A stretch of 5,178 nt of DNA, taken from positions 1 to 5,178 of the forward strand of contig JANNAV010000333.1 of the NCBI GenBank assembly GCA_031384695.1, in the 5' to 3' direction. Shown one piece after another: positions 1-5,178 of the stretch. A program made the position numbers and the translations under genes. The first letter of the stretch is position 1; every line of letters begins with the position of its first letter. The notes beneath the pieces are model-generated. The model was given only the letters and a program-made list of their open reading frames with translations. It made no database searches and was not told the DNA's origin. Source of the DNA: JANNAV01 sp031384695. Lineage in GTDB: Bacteria; Pseudomonadota; Alphaproteobacteria; Rhodobacterales; Rhodobacteraceae.

Positions 1-1
1 A

Positions 2-1194
2 GCCTTCGCTGATCTGCGCGCTCTGGAGGGTCTTGCTTGGAACCCTATCCAAGGGGAGGGGCCGGACGCAGGCTTTTGGTCAGTTGGCAGGTTCGCCGAC
101 ATCGTCAAAGTGTCGCGTGATACCGAAACTTTTTCCTCGGCTGTTGGGCATATCCAAATCTACAATATCGACGATGATGCGCTGTCGGCGCGTGCTTCGA
201 TGATTGACATGGACCCGCCGGATCACACGCGTCTGCGCCGTCTGGTCAACCCCGGTTTCATCCCCAAAAACATTCGTGACTATGCCCCAGTCGTAAAAGC
301 ACGCGCAGGGGCATTGCTGGATAAGATGCAGGCCGAGGGCGGCGGCGATTGGGTTGCAAACATGGCAAAGCCGATCCCCATCGGCATCATCTGCGATATG
401 CTGGGCGTTCCCTCCGAAGACCATAATCTGATGATCGAGATGACGGATAATCTGGTTGCGGGGACATCAGCTGCGCCGCTTGACCCGGCGGCTTATGGCA
501 ATACTACGCCGCTGCGTCTCTTGCCTTTCAACAGCCCACAGCACATGGTTTACGGGAATATGCCCGCCGTTTGGGGGCAACGCGGCGTGCTGATCCGCGG
601 GATGACCTCGTGTCAAAACTCGTGACAGTCGAAATCGACGGCGAGCGGCTTACAGATGACGAATACACCAATTTCTTCCGCCTCTTGATCTTTGCCGGCA
701 ACGAAACAACCCGTACTGCAATGTCGCATATGGCCTTGCTGATGGCCCAACACCCCGATCAATTCGCACAGGTTCGCAAGGATCGCAGTCTTGTCACCAA
801 CGCCGTTGAAGAGATCGTGCGCTACTCATCGCCCATCCTGTATTTCCGCCGCACCGCGACGCGGGATGTAGATCTGTCGGGGACCATAGTGCGTAAAGGT
901 GACAGGGTGGTAATGTGGTATGCGTCTGGCAATTTTGACGAGACGCGGTTTGAAAATGCGCAGACCTTTGATGTGACGCGTCCGGCCATGTCATTCCATG
1001 CAGGCTTTGGCGGCGGCGGCGTGCATACCTGCCTTGGTGCGGGTCTGGCGCGGCTTGAACTGGCGGTTTTGTTGGATGAGGTCTTGGATCGCGGGCTGAC
1101 GATCCAGCTCAAACACGAGCCTGAATTTGTGAACACAAACTTCGTCAACGGGATTGAAAAACTGGACATCAACTTTTGCAAATCGCCGCCTTGA
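2..1194 (+). pseudogene. Cytochrome P450 (CYP124/125/142-like class), 5'-truncated by window edge and frameshifted
   Basis: Haem-thiolate monooxygenase inserting one oxygen atom from O2 into an unactivated C-H bond; soluble, as no membrane segment is visible. The frame starting at base 2 is open from the window edge and gives the N-terminal half: a GFWSVGRFADIVKVSRD-type beta-1/B-helix region, then the C-helix DPPDHTRLRRL, whose His (224-226) and Arg (236-238) normally contact the haem propionates. The frame changes near 556, and the other frame carries the I-helix FAGNETT (691-711), the K-helix ExxR (EIVR, 811-822), MWYASGNFDE, and the haem loop FGGGGVHTCLG with Cys at 1030-1032. About 397 residues are visible if the two frames are joined, so some 20-30 N-terminal residues lie upstream. 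AGNETTR and the GGGG haem loop recall bacterial families oxidising terpenoid, sterol side-chain or branched lipid substrates; the substrate cannot be read from the sequence. The reductase gene follows at once. It is called a pseudogene because of the frame break, but a sequencing error in an intact gene is equally possible. Confidence 0.9.
551..577 (+). other. Frameshift site within the P450 gene
   Basis: Reading passes from frame 2 to frame 1 here. The simplest repair is one extra G in the GGG run at 554-556, which restores Y-G-E-Y-A-R-R-L-G-A-T-R-R-A-D-P, a normal P450 H-helix reading into the DDLVSKL block. A second possible place is the GGGGG run at 573-577, which gives a less P450-like join (NMPAVWG-ATRR). 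Without repair, frame 2 stops at 623-625. Frame 1 is closed upstream by TGA at 481-483, so the shift must lie between about 484 and 623. Confidence 0.85.
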
Positions 1195-1212
1195 AATCGT
1201 TAGGAGTCCCGG

Positions 1213-2283
1213 ATGTCCGAAAATTTCAAGACCTACACGATGACCGCGAAAAATGTCGAATCCAGCACGATTTCTTCTTTCCTGCTGATGCCTGAAACGG
1301 GAGTTTCGCCAGATTTCCGGCCAGGCGAATATTTGATATTTGAACTGCCCTGCGGGTCAGATGGCACGGCAATTCGACGTGAATATTCGATCTCTGGTCT
1401 GATCGACGGGGCGCTGCGCGTAACCATCAAGCGCGAACCCGCCGCAATATCGCATTTACCTGGTTTAGGGTCTAACTATTTCCACGATACGCTGAATGTT
1501 GGCTCAAAACTTCAGGTTGCCGGTCCATATGGACAGTTCCAGCTAGATCGCGCGTCTCCGCGTCATGCAGTTTTGCTGAGCGGCGGCGTGGGTCTCACGC
1601 CCATGGTTGCGATGGCACGCGATCTTTCAGCTGACGGCAAGGGTTTTACCTTCATCCATGCCTGCGAAGATGGCGCTGTACACGCGATGGGTGCAGAGAT
1701 GCGGGCATTGGCCAAAGCGCATAAGTCGATGACCACGCATTTTTGTTATCGTTTGCCGCGCCATGCCGATAAACCGGGGCGGGATTATGACAGCAAAGGT
1801 TTCCTGACGGCGGGCACATTGCAAGGCCTGTTGCCCTTGGCGGATTATGATTTCTACCTTTGCGGTCCTGGTCCGTTCATGCAAGCAATCTATGATATCT
1901 TGCAGAATCTGGGCGTGCGCGATGATCGCATTCGCTATGAATCCTTTGGCCCAGCCACGCTGCTGCGCGCCCGTGCCTCCGCGCTGAACCTGCCGCCACC
2001 CATTCTGCACGCTGAGGGCGACAGCAATGCGCCGGTAGTGCATTTTGCCAAATCTGGTCTGAGTGTCGCCTGGGATCCGTCCTTGAACAATCTTCTCGAA
2101 TTTGCCGAAGAGCAGGGGCTCATGCCAGATTACAGTTGCCGCGCGGGCACCTGTGAAAGCTGCAAGACGAAGGTTATTGCGGGCAGCACAGAGTACCTGT
2201 TCGAACCCTTCCAAGCGCCAACTGACGGCAGCGTTCTGCTCTGCTGTTCGATACCAAAAAGTGATGTTACGATTGATCTGTGA
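1213..2283 (+). CDS. NAD(P)H-flavin oxidoreductase with C-terminal [2Fe-2S] ferredoxin domain, probable P450 reductase
   Basis: A 356-residue electron-transfer protein expected to take hydride from NAD(P)H into a flavin and pass single electrons through its iron-sulfur cluster to the P450 encoded just upstream. Residues 1-112 form an FAD-binding barrel resembling the flavohaemoglobin reductase domain: RxYS flavin motif at R56-E57-Y58-S59, then VTIKRE and SNYFHDTL. Residues 116-235 form the nucleotide-binding domain, with SGGVGLTPM at 123-131 and the YLCGPGPFM loop around C217. Residues about 273-356 are a plant-type ferredoxin: C309-x4-C314-x2-C317-x26-C344, ending in a typical SDVTIDL tail. 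The flavin-NAD-[2Fe-2S] order is that of phthalate/vanillate oxygenase reductases and of CYP116B reductase domains. ATG is preceded by AGGAG at 1202-1206 with a 6-base gap, and the P450 stop is 18 bases upstream, so the two are almost certainly co-transcribed. Its last 17 bases overlap the oppositely oriented regulator gene. Whether it serves this P450 or another oxygenase is inferred from adjacency. Confidence 0.93.
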   Translation: MSENFKTYTMTAKNVESSTISSFLLMPETGVSPDFRPGEYLIFELPCGSDGTAIRREYSISGLIDGALRVTIKREPAAISHLPGLGSNYFHDTLNVGSKLQVAGPYGQFQLDRASPRHAVLLSGGVGLTPMVAMARDLSADGKGFTFIHACEDGAVHAMGAEMRALAKAHKSMTTHFCYRLPRHADKPGRDYDSKGFLTAGTLQGLLPLADYDFYLCGPGPFMQAIYDILQNLGVRDDRIRYESFGPATLLRARASALNLPPPILHAEGDSNAPVVHFAKSGLSVAWDPSLNNLLEFAEEQGLMPDYSCRAGTCESCKTKVIAGSTEYLFEPFQAPTDGSVLLCCSIPKSDVTIDL

Positions 2284-3136
2284 TCTCTTTCATATAGGCG
2301 AGAAGGCAGTCACTCACCCTGCGACGCGCACCACTTTCCAGACTGATCATTGTCAGACCGCGCACCAGTTGCGGCCTGCCGAATGGCAGTCGTTTCACAG
2401 CTGCGCTGCTATGTGCCAAACCAAAGCGGCGCGGCGTTATCGAAACGCCCACCCCATGCGCGACAAAAGACTCAATCGCTTCTATCGAGTCGATTTCAAG
2501 AACTGGCCGGACGAATAATTTACGTACCGCCAGATGTTCCTCGATTTGTTGGCCGGCCCACGCACGACGGTTGAACCAGATAAACGGATGCTCCAAAGCT
2601 TCTGCGTCGGTATCAGCTTTCATGCCGTGTGGAATGATTACATCGAGTGGTTCATCGCAGATCGGTTGAGAAATCAAGCCGTCTGGCAAAACCCTTGGCT
2701 GTGTCACGACCGCGAAATCAATATCGCGTGCGCGCACTGCCTGAGCCAGATCACCGGAAAGTCCGCTCCGGATACGCACCTGTAATCGGGGATGCGCAAA
2801 TTGCAGCCTTGCAAGGGCTGGCGGAACAAGGCCTGCGAGCACTGACGGCACCACGCCGATAATTACTGATCCGGATAAGGAATCATCTTGGCCAATTGAG
2901 CGAATTTCATTCGCAATCCCAAGCATCTGTCTGGCGAGGTCGACAAGTGCGAACCCGTGTTCAGTCAAAGTCGGAGGTCTCGTGTCTCGATCGACGATGT
3001 TCAACTGCAGTTCGTCTTCAAGGGCTTTGATCTGTTGGCTAACCGCTGAGTGGCTTAACCCCATTTCGGTTGCAGCTGAGAAAAAGCTTGGGTGCTCCGA
3101 AACGGCAATGAGTGTTCTTAAGAATCGCAGATTCAT
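2267..3136 (-). CDS. LysR-type transcriptional regulator
   Basis: A 289-residue DNA-binding regulator, the usual length for the family. Residues 1-62 are the winged helix-turn-helix: MNLRFLRTLIAV, then AATEMGLSHSAVSQQIKALEDEL (about 21-43, split here as AATEMGLSHSAV and SQQIKALEDEL) and the wing DTRPPTLTEHG. A linker helix follows, and from about residue 90 comes the periplasmic-binding-like effector domain (GSVIIGVVPSVLAGLVPPAL; later VAHGVGVSITP). ATG at 3136 is chosen because LysR proteins normally begin two to five residues before the first helix, and GTGAG lies 4 bases upstream. GTG at 3145 and a GTG at 3208 are in-frame alternatives; the latter adds 24 poorly conserved-looking residues and would run over the operator dyads. 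It is divergent from the CoA-transferase gene, the classical arrangement for a LysR protein controlling its neighbour, so it is the likely regulator of the CoA-transferase/desulfinase operon, responding to a pathway acid or CoA ester (inference). Its 3' end is convergent with the reductase gene. Confidence 0.93.
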   Translation of the reverse strand: MNLRFLRTLIAVSEHPSFFSAATEMGLSHSAVSQQIKALEDELQLNIVDRDTRPPTLTEHGFALVDLARQMLGIANEIRSIGQDDSLSGSVIIGVVPSVLAGLVPPALARLQFAHPRLQVRIRSGLSGDLAQAVRARDIDFAVVTQPRVLPDGLISQPICDEPLDVIIPHGMKADTDAEALEHPFIWFNRRAWAGQQIEEHLAVRKLFVRPVLEIDSIEAIESFVAHGVGVSITPRRFGLAHSSAAVKRLPFGRPQLVRGLTMISLESGARRRVSDCLLAYMKEITDQS

Positions 3137-3148
3137 CAAGCTCACAGT

Positions 3149-3163
3149 GTTAGGTTTCCTAAC
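3149..3163. promoter_or_regulatory. Inverted repeat of LysR-box type (dyad 1)
   Basis: Perfect dyad GTTAGG-TTT-CCTAAC with 6-base arms. Its inner 13 bases, TTAGGTTTCCTAA, match the T-N11-A pattern of LysR-type binding sites. It lies 12 bases before the regulator ATG and about 100 bases before the CoA-transferase ATG. If leftward transcription begins near 3157, the dyad sits on the regulator's own start point, fitting autorepression. Binding is inferred. Confidence 0.6.
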
Positions 3164-3164
3164 T

Positions 3165-3179
3165 TTATGGTGCACATAA
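3165..3179. promoter_or_regulatory. Second LysR-type inverted repeat overlapping divergent -10-like hexamers (dyad 2)
   Basis: Perfect dyad TTATG-GTGCA-CATAA; the inner 13 bases TATGGTGCACATA again fit T-N11-A. Its centre is 16 bases (about one and a half helical turns) from the centre of dyad 1. It overlaps a rightward -10-like CATAAT (3175-3180, no good -35, as is common for activator-dependent promoters). It also overlaps a leftward -10-like CATAAA (complement of 3164-3169), preceded 19 bases away by TTTACA (complement of 3189-3194). Promoter assignments are weak and made by eye. Confidence 0.45.
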
Positions 3180-3213
3180 TTTCGCTTTTGTAAAGATCTC
3201 TTGAACACTAGGC

Positions 3214-3241
3214 TGCCAGGATACGAACGCTGGCAATTGCC
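3214..3241. repeat. Inverted TGCC half-site cluster in the CoA-transferase leader
   Basis: TGCCAG (3214-3219) and CTGGCA (3230-3235) form a perfect 6-base inverted repeat with a 10-base spacer. The right arm is fused to a perfect 10-base palindrome, GGCAATTGCC (3232-3241). This gives three TGCC half-sites in alternating orientation just upstream of the ribosome site. It could be an additional operator or a short leader hairpin. It lacks a T-run, so it does not look like a terminator. Confidence 0.4.
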
Positions 3242-3262
3242 TCAACACGGGATGAGAAACGA

Positions 3263-4474
3263 ATGGCGGCAACGCACCCCCCAATTAAATCCTTGGCAGG
3301 CGTTCGCGTGTTGGACCTGAGCCGTATTCTTGCGGGCCCAACGGCAACTCAGCTTTTGGGAGATTTTGGTGCGGATGTCATCAAGATCGAACGCCCTGGG
3401 GGCGGTGACGACTCACGCACCTGGGGCCCACCCTTCGTATTGGACGCCGACGGCAATCCTACGGATGAAAGCGCTTACTATCTTTGTGCGAACCGCAACA
3501 AGCGGTCAGTATCGGTTGATATTGCAACGTCAGAGGGGGCGAAGATTGTGCGTGAGCTGCTGCACCACTGCGATGTCTTGGTGGAGAACTTCAAAGTTGG
3601 TGGATTGAAAAAGTATGGTTTGTCTTATGACGACCTTCGACAGGATTTTCCGCATTTAGTTTATTGCTCGATTACCGGATTTGGTCAAACCGGCCCAAAT
3701 GCGAATAAACCAGGATATGATCTGCTTGCCCAAGGCTATGGTGGCATTATGAGCCTGACAGGCCCAACCGACGGTGAACCCACAAAAGTTGCTGTTGGGA
3801 TTTCGGATGTCATGACCGGAATGTATGCCGCTACCGCAATTCTGGCTGCACTTCGCCATAAGGACCGAACAGGAGAAGGTCAGCAGATCGACATTGCTTT
3901 AGTGGATTGTCAGGTCGCTTGGCTGGTGAACGAGGGCACCAACTATCTTCTGACCGGACACGAGCCGAAACGACGTGGAAACCAACATCCTAATATCGTG
4001 CCCTATCAGGTATTCGAGGCCGCGGACGGCCATCTTATCATCGCTGTTGGAAATGATGCCCAGTACCGCAAATTCTGCACACTGCTAAAAGCACCCGAGC
4101 TTGGGTCGGACCCGAAATTTGCAACTAATGCGGCGCGGCTCGTGAACCGCGAGACGTTGCTCCAAAAGATAGCTGCGTTGATAAAGCCGTTCACGCGCGA
4201 CACCTTGATAGCCAAGTTGGAAGTTCTGAACATTCCTTGTGGGCCAATCCATTCTTTGGCGCAGGTTTTTGCCAGTGAACAGGTCGCAGCGCGCGGCATG
4301 AAGGTGCGAATGACGTATTCCGGTGCGAAAGGCGGTTTTGTTGAGCTGATTGGAAATCCCGTCAAGATGTCCAAAACCCCTGTGGCTTATGACCGGCCAC
4401 CACCGCGCTGCGGAGCCGATACAGACGCTGTGTTGGCTGAACTGCTTCCCCAAAAGTCGCCCAGATCTTGTTAG
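3263..4474 (+). CDS. Class III (CaiB/BaiF) CoA-transferase, possibly succinyl-CoA:3-sulfinopropionate CoA-transferase
   Basis: A 403-residue cytosolic enzyme moving CoA from one acyl group to a carboxylic acid. Family hallmarks appear in order: LAGVRVLDLSRILAGPTAT (11-29), FGADVIKIERP (35-45), YYLCANRNKRSVSVD (72-86), DVLVENF (104-110), YCSITGFGQTGP (134-145), PGYDLLAQGYGG (150-161), TGEGQQIDIALVD (203-215), and PNIVPYQVFEAADGHL (243-258). D153 in the GYD motif is the expected aspartate that forms the CoA-thioester intermediate in this family, as far as I can align it by eye. Overall style is close to human SUGCT (succinyl-CoA:glutarate CoA-transferase), so a succinyl-CoA donor and a small dicarboxylate-like acceptor are plausible. 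Class III CoA-transferase Act of Variovorax paradoxus TBEA6 uses 3-sulfinopropionate and works beside an Acd desulfinase; the downstream gene here makes the same role attractive. The start follows GGGATGAG (3249-3256) by 6 bases. Glutarate, mesaconate or carnitine-type substrates cannot be excluded. Confidence 0.93.
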   Translation: MAATHPPIKSLAGVRVLDLSRILAGPTATQLLGDFGADVIKIERPGGGDDSRTWGPPFVLDADGNPTDESAYYLCANRNKRSVSVDIATSEGAKIVRELLHHCDVLVENFKVGGLKKYGLSYDDLRQDFPHLVYCSITGFGQTGPNANKPGYDLLAQGYGGIMSLTGPTDGEPTKVAVGISDVMTGMYAATAILAALRHKDRTGEGQQIDIALVDCQVAWLVNEGTNYLLTGHEPKRRGNQHPNIVPYQVFEAADGHLIIAVGNDAQYRKFCTLLKAPELGSDPKFATNAARLVNRETLLQKIAALIKPFTRDTLIAKLEVLNIPCGPIHSLAQVFASEQVAARGMKVRMTYSGAKGGFVELIGNPVKMSKTPVAYDRPPPRCGADTDAVLAELLPQKSPRSC

Positions 4475-4488
4475 AAAGCTTTTTCGAT

Positions 4489-5178
4489 ATGCTCACCTCC
4501 GATCAATTGATCCTGCAATCTCAGGCCTGCGATCTTGCAAATGGCTTTGTGCGCGATCGTGCGGCTGAAGTTGACCGGACAGAAGAGTATCCATGGGACG
4601 TTGTCGAACAGCTGACCGAAGCAGGCTTTATGGGTATGACCATTCCCAAAGCCTACGGCGGACGGGGACTGACATATTTCGATGCGGTTCTGGTGATCGA
4701 GCAGATGGCGCGCACCTGCGGTGTTACGGGCCGGATCGTGGTCGAAGCCAATATGGGCGGCATCGGTGCTATTATGGCCTATGGAACTGAAGAACAGAAG
4801 AAATTTGTGGCGCCCTTCGTGTTGGCTGGTGACAAGCCAGCGATCTGTATCACCGAACCTTGTGCTGGAAGCGCGGCTACAGATATGACCACTACTGCAG
4901 TGCGCACGAAAAGCGGCTATGTGCTGAACGGCGTCAAGCATTGGATCACCGGGGGCGGAGTTTCAAAGGTACATCTGATTTTTGCGCGCGTGATTGAGGA
5001 TGGCAAAGATCAGGGGATTGGTGGCTTCATTGCTATGCGGGACCAAACGAAGGGGTTGTCCATTGGCAAACGTGAACCAGCCATGGGCTTGCGAGGCATT
5101 CCCGAAACCTATCTCCACTTCGAGGATATGGAGGTTGCCGACAATATGGTTGTCACCTTGCCAGAAGGCTTTCGCAAG
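4489..5178 (+). CDS. acd: Acyl-CoA dehydrogenase-superfamily enzyme, probable 3-sulfinopropionyl-CoA desulfinase (3'-truncated by window edge)
   Basis: An open frame of 230 codons from ATG to the window end: the helical N-domain and beta-barrel middle domain of an FAD-dependent acyl-CoA dehydrogenase fold (about 390 residues expected). Visible are EYPWDVVEQLTEAGFMGM (33-50), IPKAYGGRGL (52-61), CITEPCAGSAATDM (120-133, FAD/substrate signature), GVKHWITGGGVSK (148-160) and AMGLRGIPETYLHFED (198-213). Blocks such as AGDKPAICITEP, ITGGGVSKVHLIFARV and MGLRGIPET agree closely with my memory of Acd desulfinase from Advenella mimigardefordensis, including an Arg (R82 in GRIVVEANMG) where that enzyme has substrate-binding Arg84. 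GSA also replaces the common GSD. The predicted reaction is 3-sulfinopropionyl-CoA plus water to propionyl-CoA plus sulfite. The replaced catalytic Glu that marks desulfinases lies beyond the window. The gap from the CoA-transferase stop is 14 bases, with a weak AGAAAG, suggesting translational coupling. An alternative is a glutaryl-CoA-like dehydrogenase, which also uses an Arg there. Family certain; desulfinase function about 0.65. Confidence 0.9.
   Translation, partial: MLTSDQLILQSQACDLANGFVRDRAAEVDRTEEYPWDVVEQLTEAGFMGMTIPKAYGGRGLTYFDAVLVIEQMARTCGVTGRIVVEANMGGIGAIMAYGTEEQKKFVAPFVLAGDKPAICITEPCAGSAATDMTTTAVRTKSGYVLNGVKHWITGGGVSKVHLIFARVIEDGKDQGIGGFIAMRDQTKGLSIGKREPAMGLRGIPETYLHFEDMEVADNMVVTLPEGFRK

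Noticed and set aside
80..424. Leftward open frame of 114 codons opposite the P450 N-terminal half
   Set aside because: It lies wholly within clear P450 coding sequence and shows no recognisable domain; it is a mirror of high-GC codon bias.
571..1194. C-terminal P450 half as an independent gene starting at TTG 571
   Set aside because: No ribosome site is present at 571, and the protein would begin in the middle of a P450 fold; it is the continuation of the frame before the break.
1627..2214. Leftward open frame of 195 codons opposite the reductase gene
   Set aside because: The opposite strand carries an unmistakable flavin/NAD/[2Fe-2S] protein; the antisense translation has no family motifs or ribosome site that I can see.
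2102..2518. Rightward open frame of 138 codons spanning the reductase end and the LysR tail
   Set aside because: It is out of frame with both real genes, and its composition is low-quality with no motif; it arises from the convergent overlap region.
3214..3235. TGCCAG/CTGGCA hairpin as a transcription terminator
   Set aside because: The stem is only 6 bases with a 10-base loop and no following T-run, and it is placed upstream of a gene and not after one.
4471..4941. Leftward open frame of 156 codons opposite the acyl-CoA dehydrogenase-like gene
   Set aside because: The sense strand encodes a full set of acyl-CoA dehydrogenase motifs continuing to the window end.

Overview
The window is ordinary, gene-dense bacterial chromosome of roughly mid-50s % G+C. 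It carries two metabolic modules and no RNA genes, mobile elements or CRISPR. Gene style (tight operons, AGGAG ribosome site, a CYP124/125-like P450 beside a flavohaemoglobin-type reductase, a CaiB-type CoA-transferase, a LysR regulator) suggests a proteobacterium. An alphaproteobacterium of the Rhodobacterales/marine Roseobacter kind is my best guess, but this is an impression from protein style and not a placement.

Left module (bases 2-2283, rightward): a cytochrome P450 lacking its N-terminus because the window starts inside it, followed 18 bases later by a NAD(P)H-dependent flavin reductase with a plant-type [2Fe-2S] ferredoxin domain at its C-terminus. Together they form a compact redox chain: NAD(P)H to flavin to [2Fe-2S] to P450 haem. 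The P450 reading frame is broken near bases 551-577, most simply by one missing G in a G run. All P450 hallmark motifs survive on either side, so this is either a very recent mutation or a sequence error.

Right module (bases 2267-5178): a leftward LysR-type regulator whose 3' end overlaps the reductase 3' end by 17 bases, and divergent from it a class III (CaiB/BaiF) CoA-transferase followed 14 bases later by an acyl-CoA dehydrogenase-family gene that runs off the right edge. That last protein matches what I remember of 3-sulfinopropionyl-CoA desulfinases (Acd of Advenella/Variovorax) far better than ordinary acyl-CoA dehydrogenases. It includes an Arg at residue 82 where the desulfinase has its substrate-binding Arg84. 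The proposed pathway is CoA transfer from succinyl-CoA to 3-sulfinopropionate (or a related acidic substrate), then desulfination to propionyl-CoA and sulfite, controlled by the LysR protein. The catalytic-base position that would settle this lies outside the window.

The 126-base divergent intergenic region is rich in symmetry. It has two adjacent perfect dyads of the LysR T-N11-A type (3149-3163 and 3165-3179), with -10-like hexamers facing both ways, and a cluster of inverted TGCC half-sites in the CoA-transferase leader (3214-3241). There is no gene-free stretch longer than 300 bases.
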